A DNA stretch of 64,000 bases from contig NZ_CP066308.1 in assembly GCF_016406105.1 (NCBI RefSeq), forward strand, positions 2,081,501 to 2,145,500, given 5' to 3'. The DNA is from Brevibacillus composti. Lineage in GTDB: Bacteria; Bacillota; Bacilli; Brevibacillales; Brevibacillaceae. A program made the position numbers and the translations under genes. The notes beneath the pieces were generated by a model. It saw only the letters and a program-made list of their open reading frames with translations, did no database searches and was not told the DNA's origin. Each line of letters opens with the position of its first letter. Position 1 is the stretch's first letter. Shown here one piece after another: positions 42,850 through 51,503 of this stretch.

Positions 42850-43206
42850 TCACTTATTATCTGGCCACTCATCGCCTTGAGTACGACATACCCAGTCGTA
42901 GTGTAATTCGGTATCAAAAGGCTCTACTGGAAGCTCAGAGCCTTGAACAACAATTTGCAGACCATCTAGTGTGATACGCTCATTTAGGTATGCAAGAGTG
43001 TCGTGAATGCCTCCGTCCCGAGCTTGTTGCAGCATCGCGGAGAGAATGCTTTTTTGTTCCGAAGTGAGAACGTCCAAAAGCTGATTGATCGGCTCGTTCT
43101 GCGGCAGCCTCGGCCAAGCATTTTCTTGAACCCAAACAGATTCTACACATGGGCGCAGCTTCACTAGATCATCAATAAAGGCTTTGTATCGGTCTAAATT
43201 TTTCAC
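42850..43206 (-). CDS. DUF6547-like small protein
   Basis: 118 residues from a GTG with GGAGAG seven bases upstream; an ATG six codons earlier is the alternative. Acidic, helical first half (LDRYKAFIDDLVKLRPCVESVW) and TELHYDWVCRTQGDEWPD at the end. It looks like a family of small uncharacterised Bacillus proteins; the number is from memory. First of a run of short minus-strand genes that are more AT-rich than the rest of the window. Confidence 0.6.
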   Translation of the reverse strand: MKNLDRYKAFIDDLVKLRPCVESVWVQENAWPRLPQNEPINQLLDVLTSEQKSILSAMLQQARDGGIHDTLAYLNERITLDGLQIVVQGSELPVEPFDTELHYDWVCRTQGDEWPDNK

Positions 43207-43281
43207 AATGATCTCTCCATTCAATGTTTGGAATAAGCTCGATAGTAGCGAATTCAGCTAGAGAAGCCGCAATTGAACGAA

Positions 43282-43557
43282 TCATAATTGACGTAGCTTT
43301 CTAAACAAAACAAACATCCCCATCGCAGCAGGAATCGTAATGACGAAATATGTATAGATCTCTTTCTCATCTTCAGGTGAGGAGAAGAAGAAATACACGA
43401 CATAGGCTTCAGGATTCTCCTTTTGCGTAGCTACATACTCCATATTGAGCTCTTGAATTACCTTAGATTCTTCGTACTTCTCCACAGCGTATATACATAA
43501 TAAGACCAATAGATGAATGACTAGTGAAAAAATGAGGAGTTTATACATATTTTTCAT
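43282..43557 (-). CDS. Small membrane protein of unknown function
   Basis: 91 residues from the ATG after GGGGCTGG. Two membrane helices: residues about 5-22 (LLIFSLVIHLLVLLCIYAV) and about 68-83, with a charged loop between. No family recognised. An ATG seven codons upstream is possible. Confidence 0.6.
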   Translation of the reverse strand: MKNMYKLLIFSLVIHLLVLLCIYAVEKYEESKVIQELNMEYVATQKENPEAYVVYFFFSSPEDEKEIYTYFVITIPAAMGMFVLFRKLRQL

Positions 43558-43661
43558 TTTGACCAGCCCCAAAACCAAGAAATTTCTTCAGTATTACCAG
43601 GTTATCCTAAATCGTCCTAGCATGTATAATGGAACATCCTGGTATCGCTTGTTTTGAGCCA

Positions 43662-43682
43662 CCAAGGAATCTATTTCCTTGG
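43662..43682. repeat. Inverted repeat
   Basis: CCAAGGAA and TTCCTTGG are perfect arms around a five-base loop, without a T-run. It lies in the 180-base gap between two minus-strand genes. Could be a weak terminator or an operator. Confidence 0.45.
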
Positions 43683-43740
43683 AAGGAGATTGGTGAAACC
43701 CGATTCAGCTTAGGGATGGCCATATGTGATAGGTTTACTC

Positions 43741-44070
43741 TTAAATCATCGGCTCAAGATAGGTTACTCTCTTACCCCGTTGCGTAGCGTATTCAATTTC
43801 TTTTCTGGTGCTTTCGCCAATGTACCCGTCTACATTGATAACAAAGATCTCGTCTGACATATCGATTTTGTGAAAGTGAAGCCATTCAAAGAGTTGAACT
43901 TGTTCTTCGGTTACTTCAATATGATCGCTTTGCTCGAAAAAACCTAAACTAAGCACAATTCTGCCTTTCAGGGTCAAGTTCGCTTCTGCTTCTCGGAATT
44001 GTTTCTTGAATTTTGTTGAACCACATAGAGTTACTACTTTTGGTTTCTGGTGTTGACGAAAGTCGTTCAT
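43741..44070 (-). CDS. Nucleoside 2-deoxyribosyltransferase-like protein
   Basis: 109 residues. VVTLCGSTKFKKQFREAEANL at the start and MSDEIFVINVDGYIGESTRKEIEYA later match the fold and active-site region (Asp and Glu) of the nucleoside 2-deoxyribosyltransferase/DUF4406 group. Substrate unknown. Its start overlaps the stop of the preceding gene by four bases, so they are coupled. Confidence 0.7.
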   Translation of the reverse strand: MNDFRQHQKPKVVTLCGSTKFKKQFREAEANLTLKGRIVLSLGFFEQSDHIEVTEEQVQLFEWLHFHKIDMSDEIFVINVDGYIGESTRKEIEYATQRGKRVTYLEPMI

Positions 44071-44267
44071 AAAGGTTCACCTATTCCTAGAATATTTACG
44101 ATAAAGTCGCACCCATTCTCGGTTTCCAAAATGAAAATTGGCGCTGTTTGACCAAGTTCGATCCCGAAATATACAGCCCCTTCTTTGGCTGAACGAATCG
44201 GTTTACGGTGCTTGATGATTTCATATGCCATCTCATTTTCTTGCAGAAGGTGTTGGATATCGGGCAT
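44067..44267 (-). CDS. Shortened YbaK/EbsC-type deacylase domain
   Basis: 66 residues from the ATG with AAGGAG. It resembles the first half of a YbaK domain, the fold that clears mischarged tRNA: MAYEIIKHRKPIRSAKEGAVYFGIELGQ, then PIFILETENG. The normal domain is about 150 residues, and the second half with its conserved lysine/glycine region is missing; the frame ends after ILGIGEPL, overlapping the next gene. Probably a remnant, though a working half-size protein cannot be excluded. Confidence 0.6.
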   Translation of the reverse strand: MPDIQHLLQENEMAYEIIKHRKPIRSAKEGAVYFGIELGQTAPIFILETENGCDFIVNILGIGEPL

Positions 44268-44330
44268 GCATAACTCCTTAAACTTTTTGGATATTGTATC
44301 ACAACTGGACAACGCGCTCCTAACAGAATT

Positions 44331-44594
44331 TTACAAAATATGAACAGAAGTCGGTAATCGCAAAAGAAGTGAGGGTAACTGACTTCCCTCACTTCTCGCT
44401 AGAATTATCTTTTTCCGGCCAATACGGGAAATAGCCTCCACCTTTCGCACGTCCTGGCCTGTGACATGTCTGAACAGGATCGTGATCGCTTCTTCGGGGA
44501 TTCCGTTATCCGTCAGCACTTTTGAAAAACCCTTGGCTATCTGACGTTTTTGATTTTCTTCTAAGGGGCCAATCGTAATGTCAATGGTGGGCAT
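44331..44594 (-). CDS. 4-oxalocrotonate tautomerase-like protein with aberrant C-terminus
   Basis: 87 residues. Pro2 (MPTIDITIGPL) is the catalytic base after Met removal, and EENQKRQIAKGFSKVLTDNG is the family helix. Members are usually 60-70 residues. Here the last 20 or so residues are encoded by the gene's own terminator hairpin, which suggests that a frameshift or lost stop codon has extended the frame. Activity is uncertain. Confidence 0.65.
   Translation of the reverse strand: MPTIDITIGPLEENQKRQIAKGFSKVLTDNGIPEEAITILFRHVTGQDVRKVEAISRIGRKKIILARSEGSQLPSLLLRLPTSVHIL
44358..44396 (-). terminator. Minus-strand terminator inside the tautomerase reading frame
   Basis: AGAAGTGAGGG and CCCTCACTTCT are perfect eleven-base arms with a ten-base loop, followed on the minus strand by TTTT. 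It lies within the open frame of the tautomerase-like gene. Confidence 0.7.
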
Positions 44595-44738
44595 CAGGTA
44601 CACAGCCTTTCGTTATTTTTTTCAATATTTGTTCGATTCATTGATGCGATTTCCCTTCGGTAAGGGAAAGAAATAGAAATGAATAACGGCGATTACAAGA
44701 AAAGCCTCCCACATCGATTACGGCTTGGGTTGGACTGA

Positions 44739-45918
44739 TCAGGGGCATATTACATTGATCTCATGTGCGACACGAATGGCGGATTGAATTGCCCCCTGAA
44801 TCCACCCATGCTCATCAGAAGCATGTTCGCCTGCAAAATGAACTCTGCCTTCTGGAGTAGAAATGTATGGGCCTATATTCGTTTCTTGTAACGGTTTGAA
44901 CAAGCTAAAGGCTCCTGCGGAAAACGGGTGAAGCGCCCAATTATGAGCATATCCAGTGACAAAGGTTTTGTACACAACATCACCGAATATGCGTGACATC
45001 TCTTTAAGCACCATCATCACTTGTTCTTCCTTGGACATGCTAATCCAAGGCAAAGCGTCATCTTCCCATGTATAGCTAGCCAAGACAACTCCGCCTTGGT
45101 CCCCGTAGCGATGACTAGGGTAATAAGAAAGCCGAATGGGTAAATCTGTAACACTTTGGCCCCCATATAAACCATGTTCTTCCCAGAATCTGCGCGAAAA
45201 TTGAACACCTATTTTCGTCGAGGATACGTAATGAAGCTGACGAATAGCCTTCCTAATATTTTTGTGTAAATACGGAAGAAAGGCGTTCGGAAGTTTATCA
45301 AAACCACCGGTTATTTCGTAAAACCGAGTAGAGGGAGCCGAGAATCTCGAGGAAGGAAAGCTCCGGAAATCCTTCGAAACCGGTGAGTACATTGATCAAA
45401 TTGACCGCTGCTGGAGATAATGACGGGCCTACAGGGTTGTTTCGCATAAAAAGTTCCATCGAATATTGATCATACGCTTTTTGATGATCATCGGCCAATG
45501 CTTCTCTGGGTCTTGCAAAATAAAATCTTTCATATATCCACCGACGTGTCTTGACGCCATTAACGTAAAAAATATCATTTGGCGTAAAATTTATAAACTC
45601 GCTGAGAGGGAGACGAAATTTGGAGATGTACTCCATCGTGAGAGGGTGGGTGCTGGGTATCCGCATCGCGCCAGCCTCCATGTACTGGCCATGACCGAAA
45701 GGAGAACGAAGCGTGAGTACCCTGCCTCCAACCCGTTCGGAGGCTTCAAGGATCGTTACTTGATGTCCGGCTTCTTTAAGCAAGCTGGCCGAAACAAGTC
45801 CTGCCATGCCTGCTCCTACAATCACGATGTTTTTGGGAGTGGACGTTTTGGGTAACCCATTTCTGATGTAAGAAATCATCTGTGCTTGCGTTAGTGAAGA
45901 GTCATTGATCATTTTCAT
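44739..45918 (-). pseudogene. Flavin amine oxidase, broken by frameshift and internal deletion
   Basis: Two frames together cover a FAD-dependent amine/L-amino acid oxidase. The N-terminal frame (to a stop at 45298) has the dinucleotide-binding [26 protein letters not shown] and [12 protein letters not shown]. The C-terminal frame has [29 protein letters not shown] and the FAD-binding STPEGRVHFAGEHASDEHGWIQG. The shift is near 45325-45345. In addition, LPYLHKNI joins straight to RKAIRQLHY, where relatives known to me have several dozen more residues. About 390 residues remain out of roughly 480. Two separate lesions make sequencing error an unlikely sole cause. Confidence 0.85.
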
Positions 45919-46010
45919 CCCCTAGAGAATCACTTTTTGACCATATGTTATACAGGGATTAGCCCAGAGGTGATGCGTGGGAGAGACTGGCGCCAATTAC
46001 GATAAAATAG

Positions 46011-46032
46011 AAAAGCCCCCTCGAAGGGAGCC
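46011..46032 (-). terminator. Terminator of the M48 protease gene (minus strand)
   Basis: On the minus strand GGCTCCC and GGGGGC(T) pair with one wobble over a short loop, followed by TTTTC. Confidence 0.55.
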
Positions 46033-46082
46033 AAACGATTCTCTTCGCCATGGAAATGGCAGCACGGGCTAGCGAATGTTTA

Positions 46083-47204
46083 CTATCCAGACAAATATTG
46101 AGCGCGGTAGGTCTCTATGATCCGATGCTCCATTTTCTCTATGGCGGGAGTATTGATTTCGGAGCACATCCGTTCGTAATCTTCTTTCGAAATCTGGTAC
46201 AAAGGACGGTGTGGATCCTGTCGTATCATGGCGATCCTCAAAAAGGTAGAAGGATGGGTGGTATCCAAGCTCATGTCGCTTTTTTCCAGGATTCGCAGGA
46301 TTCTCGTTTTTTCTTTTTCCGGCACCGATGAAAACGTGTCAAGCAAGCGTTCCCACATGTTAGCGTTTTGTTTTTGCAGAGTGAGTTTTCCCACGACCAT
46401 TTTATACACATGATCGAGGTGAACGGTCTGTAGCATCGAGATCATCGCATCACTCCCCGCAAGTTGCGCAGCTATACGATCCGCCTCGTATTCAGCCCGC
46501 TGACTTTGATTCCAAAAGAGATGGATGAGGAGATATAACAGACTGTAGGGAATCCAAAAGAGGATTCGCATGATCCCATTGGTGATGAGATGCAATAAGC
46601 CCGATTCGTTTTCATGCTTGTCAGGATTCAACATGTCACTCCAGTTAATGAGAATGCGACAGGCATGGGCGACCCATCCGCTTCGCCTGATGTCTCTGTT
46701 TCGGCAATGTGCCAATTCATGGGCAACAAGAGCAGTCATTTCTTCGGCCGTACATGCAAAGAAGAGGGGATAACCGATGACAACGACTGGTGTTCTACGC
46801 CAACCGATTTCCGTGATATATGCCTCAAAATTGGGGGAAAGAGCATACTGGATAGGTTGGTCAATTCCCATCTCTTTTGCAATATGGTTAAAAATTTTGT
46901 GTATCTGAGGATGGCTAGCAGCAGCAAGACTCATTACCTGCTTGGATAATCGGTTGGGACGTGGACGTGACAGCCATGATATCAATAGAATCAACACACA
47001 AATGAAAATGATCAGAGGACTGTTGTTCCACTTGATAAGTCCGTACACACCTGCCACCAATCCCGCAAGCGAGAATCCGATGATAAGCAGAGATAGTAGC
47101 GTGGCGATCCGCTCGCTCGTTCCCTTTTTGGCAAACGGGTTCGGTTGCTTTTGAATGTCTTCGAACAGCGCACGTCCATACGTGTCGCGCGTGTGTGATG
47201 TCAT
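46083..47204 (-). CDS. M48 family membrane metalloprotease
   Basis: 373 residues with two adjacent N-terminal membrane helices (about 33-80) and another near residue 220. The zinc motif HELAH lies in ALVAHELAHCRNRD near residue 160, and the third ligand is expected in RAEYEADRIAAQLAG. Such proteases (HtpX/Ste24-like) cut membrane or misfolded proteins on the cytosolic side. Single gene on the edge of the AT-richer minus-strand block. Confidence 0.88.
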   Translation of the reverse strand: MTSHTRDTYGRALFEDIQKQPNPFAKKGTSERIATLLSLLIIGFSLAGLVAGVYGLIKWNNSPLIIFICVLILLISWLSRPRPNRLSKQVMSLAAASHPQIHKIFNHIAKEMGIDQPIQYALSPNFEAYITEIGWRRTPVVVIGYPLFFACTAEEMTALVAHELAHCRNRDIRRSGWVAHACRILINWSDMLNPDKHENESGLLHLITNGIMRILFWIPYSLLYLLIHLFWNQSQRAEYEADRIAAQLAGSDAMISMLQTVHLDHVYKMVVGKLTLQKQNANMWERLLDTFSSVPEKEKTRILRILEKSDMSLDTTHPSTFLRIAMIRQDPHRPLYQISKEDYERMCSEINTPAIEKMEHRIIETYRAQYLSG

Positions 47205-47305
47205 GTTCTCGGTTGCAGGATATCGGAGAGTTCTGCAGAAAGAAGTGTGAGGAAAATAGTGGAAAACAGGGAGCGGATCTACTTCATGGCAAGCGGGGTG
47301 GGACT

Positions 47306-47476
47306 ATGCATATCTTTATACTCATGAATATCGTCCTTTTTTCACTTTTTGCGCTAAGTTTCATTTTATTTGGCCGTTGGCTGCATAGTGAAAGAGAGGA
47401 CAAATGGAAGTTGCTAGCGGCTTCTCTGGCAGTGCTCCTCTTTTCACTTCTGGCTCTCTGGTATTATACCGATTAG
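47306..47476 (+). CDS. Small two-helix membrane protein
   Basis: 56 residues from the ATG with GGGGTGG; upstream in-frame codons have no site. Two hydrophobic helices (about 3-22 and 34-52) flank a charged loop, HSEREDKWK. No family recognised. Confidence 0.6.
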   Translation: MHIFILMNIVLFSLFALSFILFGRWLHSEREDKWKLLAASLAVLLFSLLALWYYTD

Positions 47477-47499
47477 GGACGAAGTAGAGGGGCAAGCGC

Positions 47500-47527
47500 A
47501 AAAGAAAAAGCACCCAAAACGGGTGCT
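47500..47527 (-). terminator. Minus-strand terminator after rpsN
   Basis: On the minus strand AGCACCC-GTTTT-GGGTGCT is followed by TTTTTCTTTT. It lies about 100 bases beyond the rpsN stop. Confidence 0.75.
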
Positions 47528-47625
47528 GCACGTACAATCTCTATCGGTTCACGTTCTGTCTGGCAGAACGGTTATTCATCTGGAACACTCTCTGCGGACC
47601 ATTCATCCACTGACCAATCATCCCT

Positions 47626-47811
47626 TTACCAGCTGGCTTTTTTCACACCAGGGATTGGTCCCAGGTAGGCCAGCTCGCGGAAACAGATCCGGCACAGCTT
47701 GAATTTACGAAGCACCGAGTGGGGACGACCGCATCGCTCACAGCGGGTATAAGCGCGAACGCTAAATTTCGGCTGGCGCTGTTGTTTTACGAGCTTCGAT
47801 TTCTTTGCCAT
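47626..47811 (-). CDS. rpsN: 30S ribosomal protein S14, zinc-binding type
   Basis: 61 residues, the short type Z form. [23 protein letters not shown] opens it; CERCGRPH and CRICFREL supply the four zinc cysteines, and PGVKKASW is the standard end. AAGGAGG precedes the ATG. This form normally sits in the large ribosomal-protein operon; here it stands alone between a membrane protein and catalase. It may be a second copy or a relocated gene. Confidence 0.95.
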   Translation of the reverse strand: MAKKSKLVKQQRQPKFSVRAYTRCERCGRPHSVLRKFKLCRICFRELAYLGPIPGVKKASW

Positions 47812-47839
47812 ACGACCTCCTTGATTTTTATAAGATTCC

Positions 47840-47858
47840 TGCCGACATCTGTTCGGCA
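47840..47858 (-). promoter_or_regulatory. Hairpin in the rpsN leader
   Basis: TGCCGA and TCGGCA, seven bases apart, lie about 30 bases before the rpsN start on its strand. A leader stem of this kind could regulate the gene. No Zur-box-like palindrome was found. Confidence 0.4.
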
Positions 47859-48025
47859 AGTCTTTTATTCTAACACGGGACGAGGGATCGACACAGTGGA
47901 AACGGCTGGGCAAATCGTCGGTGCTGCACCTCTGCCCCTGCCTCTATCCTTGGCAATTTCTGCATAGCAGGGCAGACCGATGGACAATCTAGAAGCGAAA
48001 AGAAAGGGATGGAGGTCGCTTACGC

Positions 48026-49657
48026 ATGGATGTCAACAGAAATGAGGACGGGACAGCCGTTACCGGCGTCGGAGGCTCGCATGACAAGCGTTTTGCCGAA
48101 GGGGAGAACGAAAACACCCTGACCAACCGGCAAGGTCATCTCATCACGGACAATCAAAATGTGCGGACGGTGGGAAACAGAGGACCCACGACCTTGGAGA
48201 ACTACCACTTCCTGGAGAAAATCTCCCATTTTGACCGCGAGCGGATTCCCGAGAGGGTCGTGCACGCCAGAGGCGCAGGAGCGCACGGCTATTTTGAAGC
48301 CTACGGAAAAGTGGGTGACGAGCCGGTGTCCAAATATACCAGGGCCAAGCTCTTTCAGGAGGCAGGCAAGCGAACCCCTGTCTTCGTTCGTTTTTCCACG
48401 GTGATTGGCGGCGCGCATTCTCCGGAAACGCTCCGTGATCCGCGCGGCTTTGCCGTGAAATTTTATACCGAGGATGGAAACTGGGATCTGGTCGGAAACA
48501 ATTTGAAGATTTTCTTTATCCGGGATCCGTTAAAATTTCCGGACATGGTGCACGCCTTCAAACCGGACCCGGTCACCAATCTGCCTGATCCGGAGCGGAT
48601 GTTTGATTTCGTCAGCCAGTCGCCTGAAGCGACCCATATGATCACCTTTTTGTTCTCCCCGTGGGGTATTCCCGCCAACTATCGGCAAATGCAAGGGTCG
48701 GGCGTGAACACCTACAAATGGGTCAATCAGGATGGCGAGGCGGTGCTGGTCAAATACCACTGGGAGCCGAAGCAGGGAATCCGGAATCTGCTGCAAAAAG
48801 AGGCAAACCAAATTCAGGCGACCAACTATAATCACGCCACCCAGGATCTCTACAAAGCGATTGAACAAGGAAATTATCCGGAATGGGAGCTCTTGGTCCA
48901 GATCATGAGCGACGGTGAGCATCCCGAACTGGATTACGATCCGCTCGACCCGACCAAGCTGTGGGATCCCAAGCAGTTTCCCTTCCTGCCCGTCGGAAAG
49001 ATGGTGTTGAACAAAAATCCGGAGAACGACTTTGCCGAAGTGGAGCAAGCGGCATTTGGCACAGGTGTGCTCGTGGATGGTTTGGACTTCTCCGATGACA
49101 AGCTGCTGCAGGGGCGCACCTTCTCCTATTCCGATACCCAGCGGTACCGTGTCGGAACCAATTATCTGCAGCTGCCGATCAATGCGCCGAAAAAGCATGT
49201 GGCGACCAATCAACGGGGCGGGCAGATGGAGTACCGAGTCGACATGGCACCGGGACAAAATCCCCACGTCGATTATGAACCGTCGACACTGGGTGGACTG
49301 ACCGAAGCCCCCAAGCGCGGAAAGGATCACGAGCCGTATTACGAGGCCCGGCTGGTGCGGCAAAAAATCGAACGCGCCAATGATTTTGCCCAGGCAGGCG
49401 AGACCTATCGCGCTTTTGACGAAGTAGAGAAAAATGAATTGATCGCCAATCTCGTGGACGCGCTGAAGATCTGTCAGCCTCAGATTCAGGAAAAGATGGT
49501 GGAGTATTTTACGAAAGCCGATCCCGAGTACGGCAGACGCGTGCGCGAAGGGCTGGAAAAAGCGAAGCAGGACATGCAGGCGCATACCAGCTCGGCGGCA
49601 TCAGACCAGGCGATGGAACAAGCAGAGAAGATGGGACATAAATCAGACGGCTATTAG
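48026..49657 (+). CDS. Heme catalase (KatA/KatX family, clade 3-like)
   Basis: Breaks down hydrogen peroxide. 543 residues. His80 in [11 protein letters not shown] is the distal histidine, the distal Asn is near 158 ([13 protein letters not shown]), and the proximal Tyr region is [12 protein letters not shown]. After the core, a Ser/Ala-rich tail ends in HKSDGY. The N-terminus is Asn/Glu-rich. GGAGG ten bases before the ATG. No PerR-type palindrome was seen upstream, so it could be a growth-phase or spore catalase. Confidence 0.95.
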   Translation: MDVNRNEDGTAVTGVGGSHDKRFAEGENENTLTNRQGHLITDNQNVRTVGNRGPTTLENYHFLEKISHFDRERIPERVVHARGAGAHGYFEAYGKVGDEPVSKYTRAKLFQEAGKRTPVFVRFSTVIGGAHSPETLRDPRGFAVKFYTEDGNWDLVGNNLKIFFIRDPLKFPDMVHAFKPDPVTNLPDPERMFDFVSQSPEATHMITFLFSPWGIPANYRQMQGSGVNTYKWVNQDGEAVLVKYHWEPKQGIRNLLQKEANQIQATNYNHATQDLYKAIEQGNYPEWELLVQIMSDGEHPELDYDPLDPTKLWDPKQFPFLPVGKMVLNKNPENDFAEVEQAAFGTGVLVDGLDFSDDKLLQGRTFSYSDTQRYRVGTNYLQLPINAPKKHVATNQRGGQMEYRVDMAPGQNPHVDYEPSTLGGLTEAPKRGKDHEPYYEARLVRQKIERANDFAQAGETYRAFDEVEKNELIANLVDALKICQPQIQEKMVEYFTKADPEYGRRVREGLEKAKQDMQAHTSSAASDQAMEQAEKMGHKSDGY

Positions 49658-49708
49658 TGCGCTGGAAGCGACAATGGCAGCGACAACCGACACGAAAAAT
49701 GGCTTTCA

Positions 49709-49742
49709 CCAGACCCTTCCCGTATGAGGTACGGAAGGGTCA
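49709..49742 (+). terminator. Terminator-like hairpin after catalase
   Basis: GACCCTTC-CGTA pairs with TACG-GAAGGGTC with one bulge and a short loop. The T-run is weak, so termination efficiency is doubtful. Confidence 0.5.
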
Positions 49743-49812
49743 TTCCATATGTGCATGGATGGGCAACAGGGCGGGTACGGGATGGTCCAGTTAAATCGAA
49801 GAGGAAGCGAGA

Positions 49813-50004
49813 GTGGTATTTCCGATGAAAAGAGGGATTGGGTACGTTCTGATGATCATCGTCGTCGCATTGGTGACGTTCTTTGGGCTGGGTCCGATTT
49901 TGTTCGCTGACGGTACGATCGGGGAGAGAGGGGTTACGTTTCTGGTCGTGCTGATTATCTATCTGCTGCTGTTTTTTGCTTGGCGTACATGGCTGCGGAA
50001 ATAG
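49813..50004 (+). CDS. Small two-helix membrane protein
   Basis: 63 residues from GTG with GAGGA seven bases upstream, or 59 from an ATG four codons later. Two membrane helices (about 9-30 and 40-58) and a basic end. No family recognised. Confidence 0.6.
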   Translation: MVFPMKRGIGYVLMIIVVALVTFFGLGPILFADGTIGERGVTFLVVLIIYLLLFFAWRTWLRK

Positions 50005-50080
50005 AGAAAGACTTCCCGCCGGTACAGTCCGATGGCTGTACGGGAGAGAAGCCTTTCGCCTGATCAGGTTATTCTCGGGA

Positions 50081-50428
50081 TCAGGTATTTTGTCGGTCGG
50101 GCTGGTCGATTCTGCCCAGAATGCGGTGGAAGAAAAACTCCGCGATACCGAGGATGGCTACCGTAAACAGAATTTCGCCCAGATTGAGATCCCAATTGAA
50201 AATGACCGCCACCGCCCACAGGTAGACAGCCGCCAAAATCGCGTCCGAGATGGTGGCCACCAAATTATTCGACGCGCGCAAAATAAATTGGTCGCCGATA
50301 AAATAGGCGATAATGGTCAAGCCCACGGAGGCGAGGATGCTTTGCCAGATGGTGATCTCCGTAAACCAGTATAGTAGCGGGATTAAAACGATGCCGTTCA
50401 AGACCAGCTTTAGCAAAAAGCGGTTCAT
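50081..50428 (-). CDS. DUF2512 family membrane protein (YndM-like)
   Basis: 115 residues, four membrane helices with YFIGDQFILRASNN between the second and third, as in Bacillus YndM. No function known. The ATG has AAGGAG eight bases away; a GTG three codons earlier is too close to that site. Confidence 0.75.
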   Translation of the reverse strand: MNRFLLKLVLNGIVLIPLLYWFTEITIWQSILASVGLTIIAYFIGDQFILRASNNLVATISDAILAAVYLWAVAVIFNWDLNLGEILFTVAILGIAEFFFHRILGRIDQPDRQNT

Positions 50429-50437
50429 TCCATTCAC

Positions 50438-50898
50438 TCCTTTGTATGGATGATTACGGATATTATGTCCGTTTCCCCCGCGAGGTTATGCGGCATCTTT
50501 TCCTCTCGTCCACTTCGAGCCGCTATTTTTTCTTGCTACGAGGAGATGGAATTCGTCGCGCGACGCGGATACGGCTCTTCCCCTCTTTGCAAGGGGGATC
50601 TGGCACCACAAGAATTTACAGGCAGTATTGGAAATTCTGATATAATGGAAGCAGATTTGCGTGAGCCCGAAAAACATAGTCTGCCCCGTCGACTCCGGTG
50701 ATTGTGGCGAAGCGACCGCGTTGCCCCCTCTACCTCAAAAGGACGTGCCACCACGCATTTTGGGTCGACAGCAAGACGCTCGATCGACGGCGAGATCTCT
50801 TTTGGTTAATTTTGGAAAAACCTTAGCATAGAAGCATGGATAAAAACGTATGTATGGACGGATGGCAACCGGCCATATAGCAAGGAGGAGCGGGTAAT
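50438..50898. other. Gene-free stretch with a strong -10 box
   Basis: No credible protein gene: open frames on both strands lack ribosome sites and have odd composition. A TGATATAAT extended -10 is at 50638-50646 with a weak TTTACA about 20 bases upstream. What follows (GC-rich, with short complementary segments around GTCGAC) could be a structured RNA or a long leader for the PH-domain gene. A small hairpin (CCCCTCTTTGCAAGGGGG) is at about 50580-50597. No known RNA family was recognised. Confidence 0.4.
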
Positions 50899-51276
50899 AT
50901 GGGGATTTTCGATGGCTTTCTGGGAAATGCGTCGGAAATGAATACGGCCGAGGTGCAGAAAGAGTTTGGACATGTTTTGGCCAAAACCGAACAGGTGGAA
51001 GCCGCCTATAAATTGATCCGTGATCTGTTTATCTTTACGAATAAGCGCCTGATTCTGGTCGATCGCCAAGGGATAACCGGCAAAAAAGTGGAGTACCATT
51101 CGATTCCGTACAAAAGCATCACTCATTTCAGCATTGAGACGGCCGGTCACTTTGACCTGGACGCCGAACTGAAAATCTGGGTCTCGGGAAAAGCGGAGCC
51201 GATTCAAAAGCAGTTTACAAAAAGCCTGAACATTTACGCGGTACAAAGTGTGCTCGCCGAGTACGTGCTGCGGTAG
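50899..51276 (+). CDS. Bacterial PH domain protein (YvbH-like)
   Basis: 125 residues forming one PH-like domain: LIRDLFIFTNKRLILVDRQG, EYHSIPYKSITHFSIET, then a helix at the C-terminus (SLNIYAVQSVLAEYVL). The family forms pentameric rings of unknown function. GGAGG site. No membrane segment. Confidence 0.85.
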   Translation: MGIFDGFLGNASEMNTAEVQKEFGHVLAKTEQVEAAYKLIRDLFIFTNKRLILVDRQGITGKKVEYHSIPYKSITHFSIETAGHFDLDAELKIWVSGKAEPIQKQFTKSLNIYAVQSVLAEYVLR

Positions 51277-51288
51277 AACGAGCAGCAT

Positions 51289-51316
51289 GAAAAACACCTC
51301 CACAATCGTGAAGGTG
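51289..51316 (-). terminator. Minus-strand terminator of the 55-residue protein gene
   Basis: CACCTCCAC and GTGAAGGTG pair (one mismatch) over a four-base loop, with TTTTTC on the minus strand. Confidence 0.75.
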
Positions 51317-51324
51317 ACGGACTT

Positions 51325-51492
51325 TCAGATCTCCAGCTTTCTGCTCTCTTCGGCTGCTTCGCCCTGGTCCGGGGTGGGAAACATCTGGTATTCATGCCGC
51401 TTGTCAATCTCGCTCTCATCCAGCGTAGATTTGACCGTGTGCACCTGATCATGCCCTGCGCCGGGGCGCTGCTCTCGCTTTTGATCCGCCAT
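51325..51492 (-). CDS. Small hydrophilic protein of unknown function
   Basis: 55 residues with a perfect GAGGAGGTG site eight bases before the ATG and a terminator just after the stop, so it is very likely a real gene despite its size. The product is strongly charged (QKREQRPGAGHDQVHTV, TLDESEIDKRHEYQMF) with no hydrophobic helix and no cysteine. Composition is reminiscent of small spore or stress proteins. No family recognised. Confidence 0.75.
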   Translation of the reverse strand: MADQKREQRPGAGHDQVHTVKSTLDESEIDKRHEYQMFPTPDQGEAAEESRKLEI

Positions 51493-51503
51493 GGGGATTT
51501 CAC

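Noticed and set aside
47812..48025. Zur or PerR operator between rpsN and catalase
   Set aside because: Neither a Zur-type nor a PerR-type palindrome is present; only a short unrelated hairpin.
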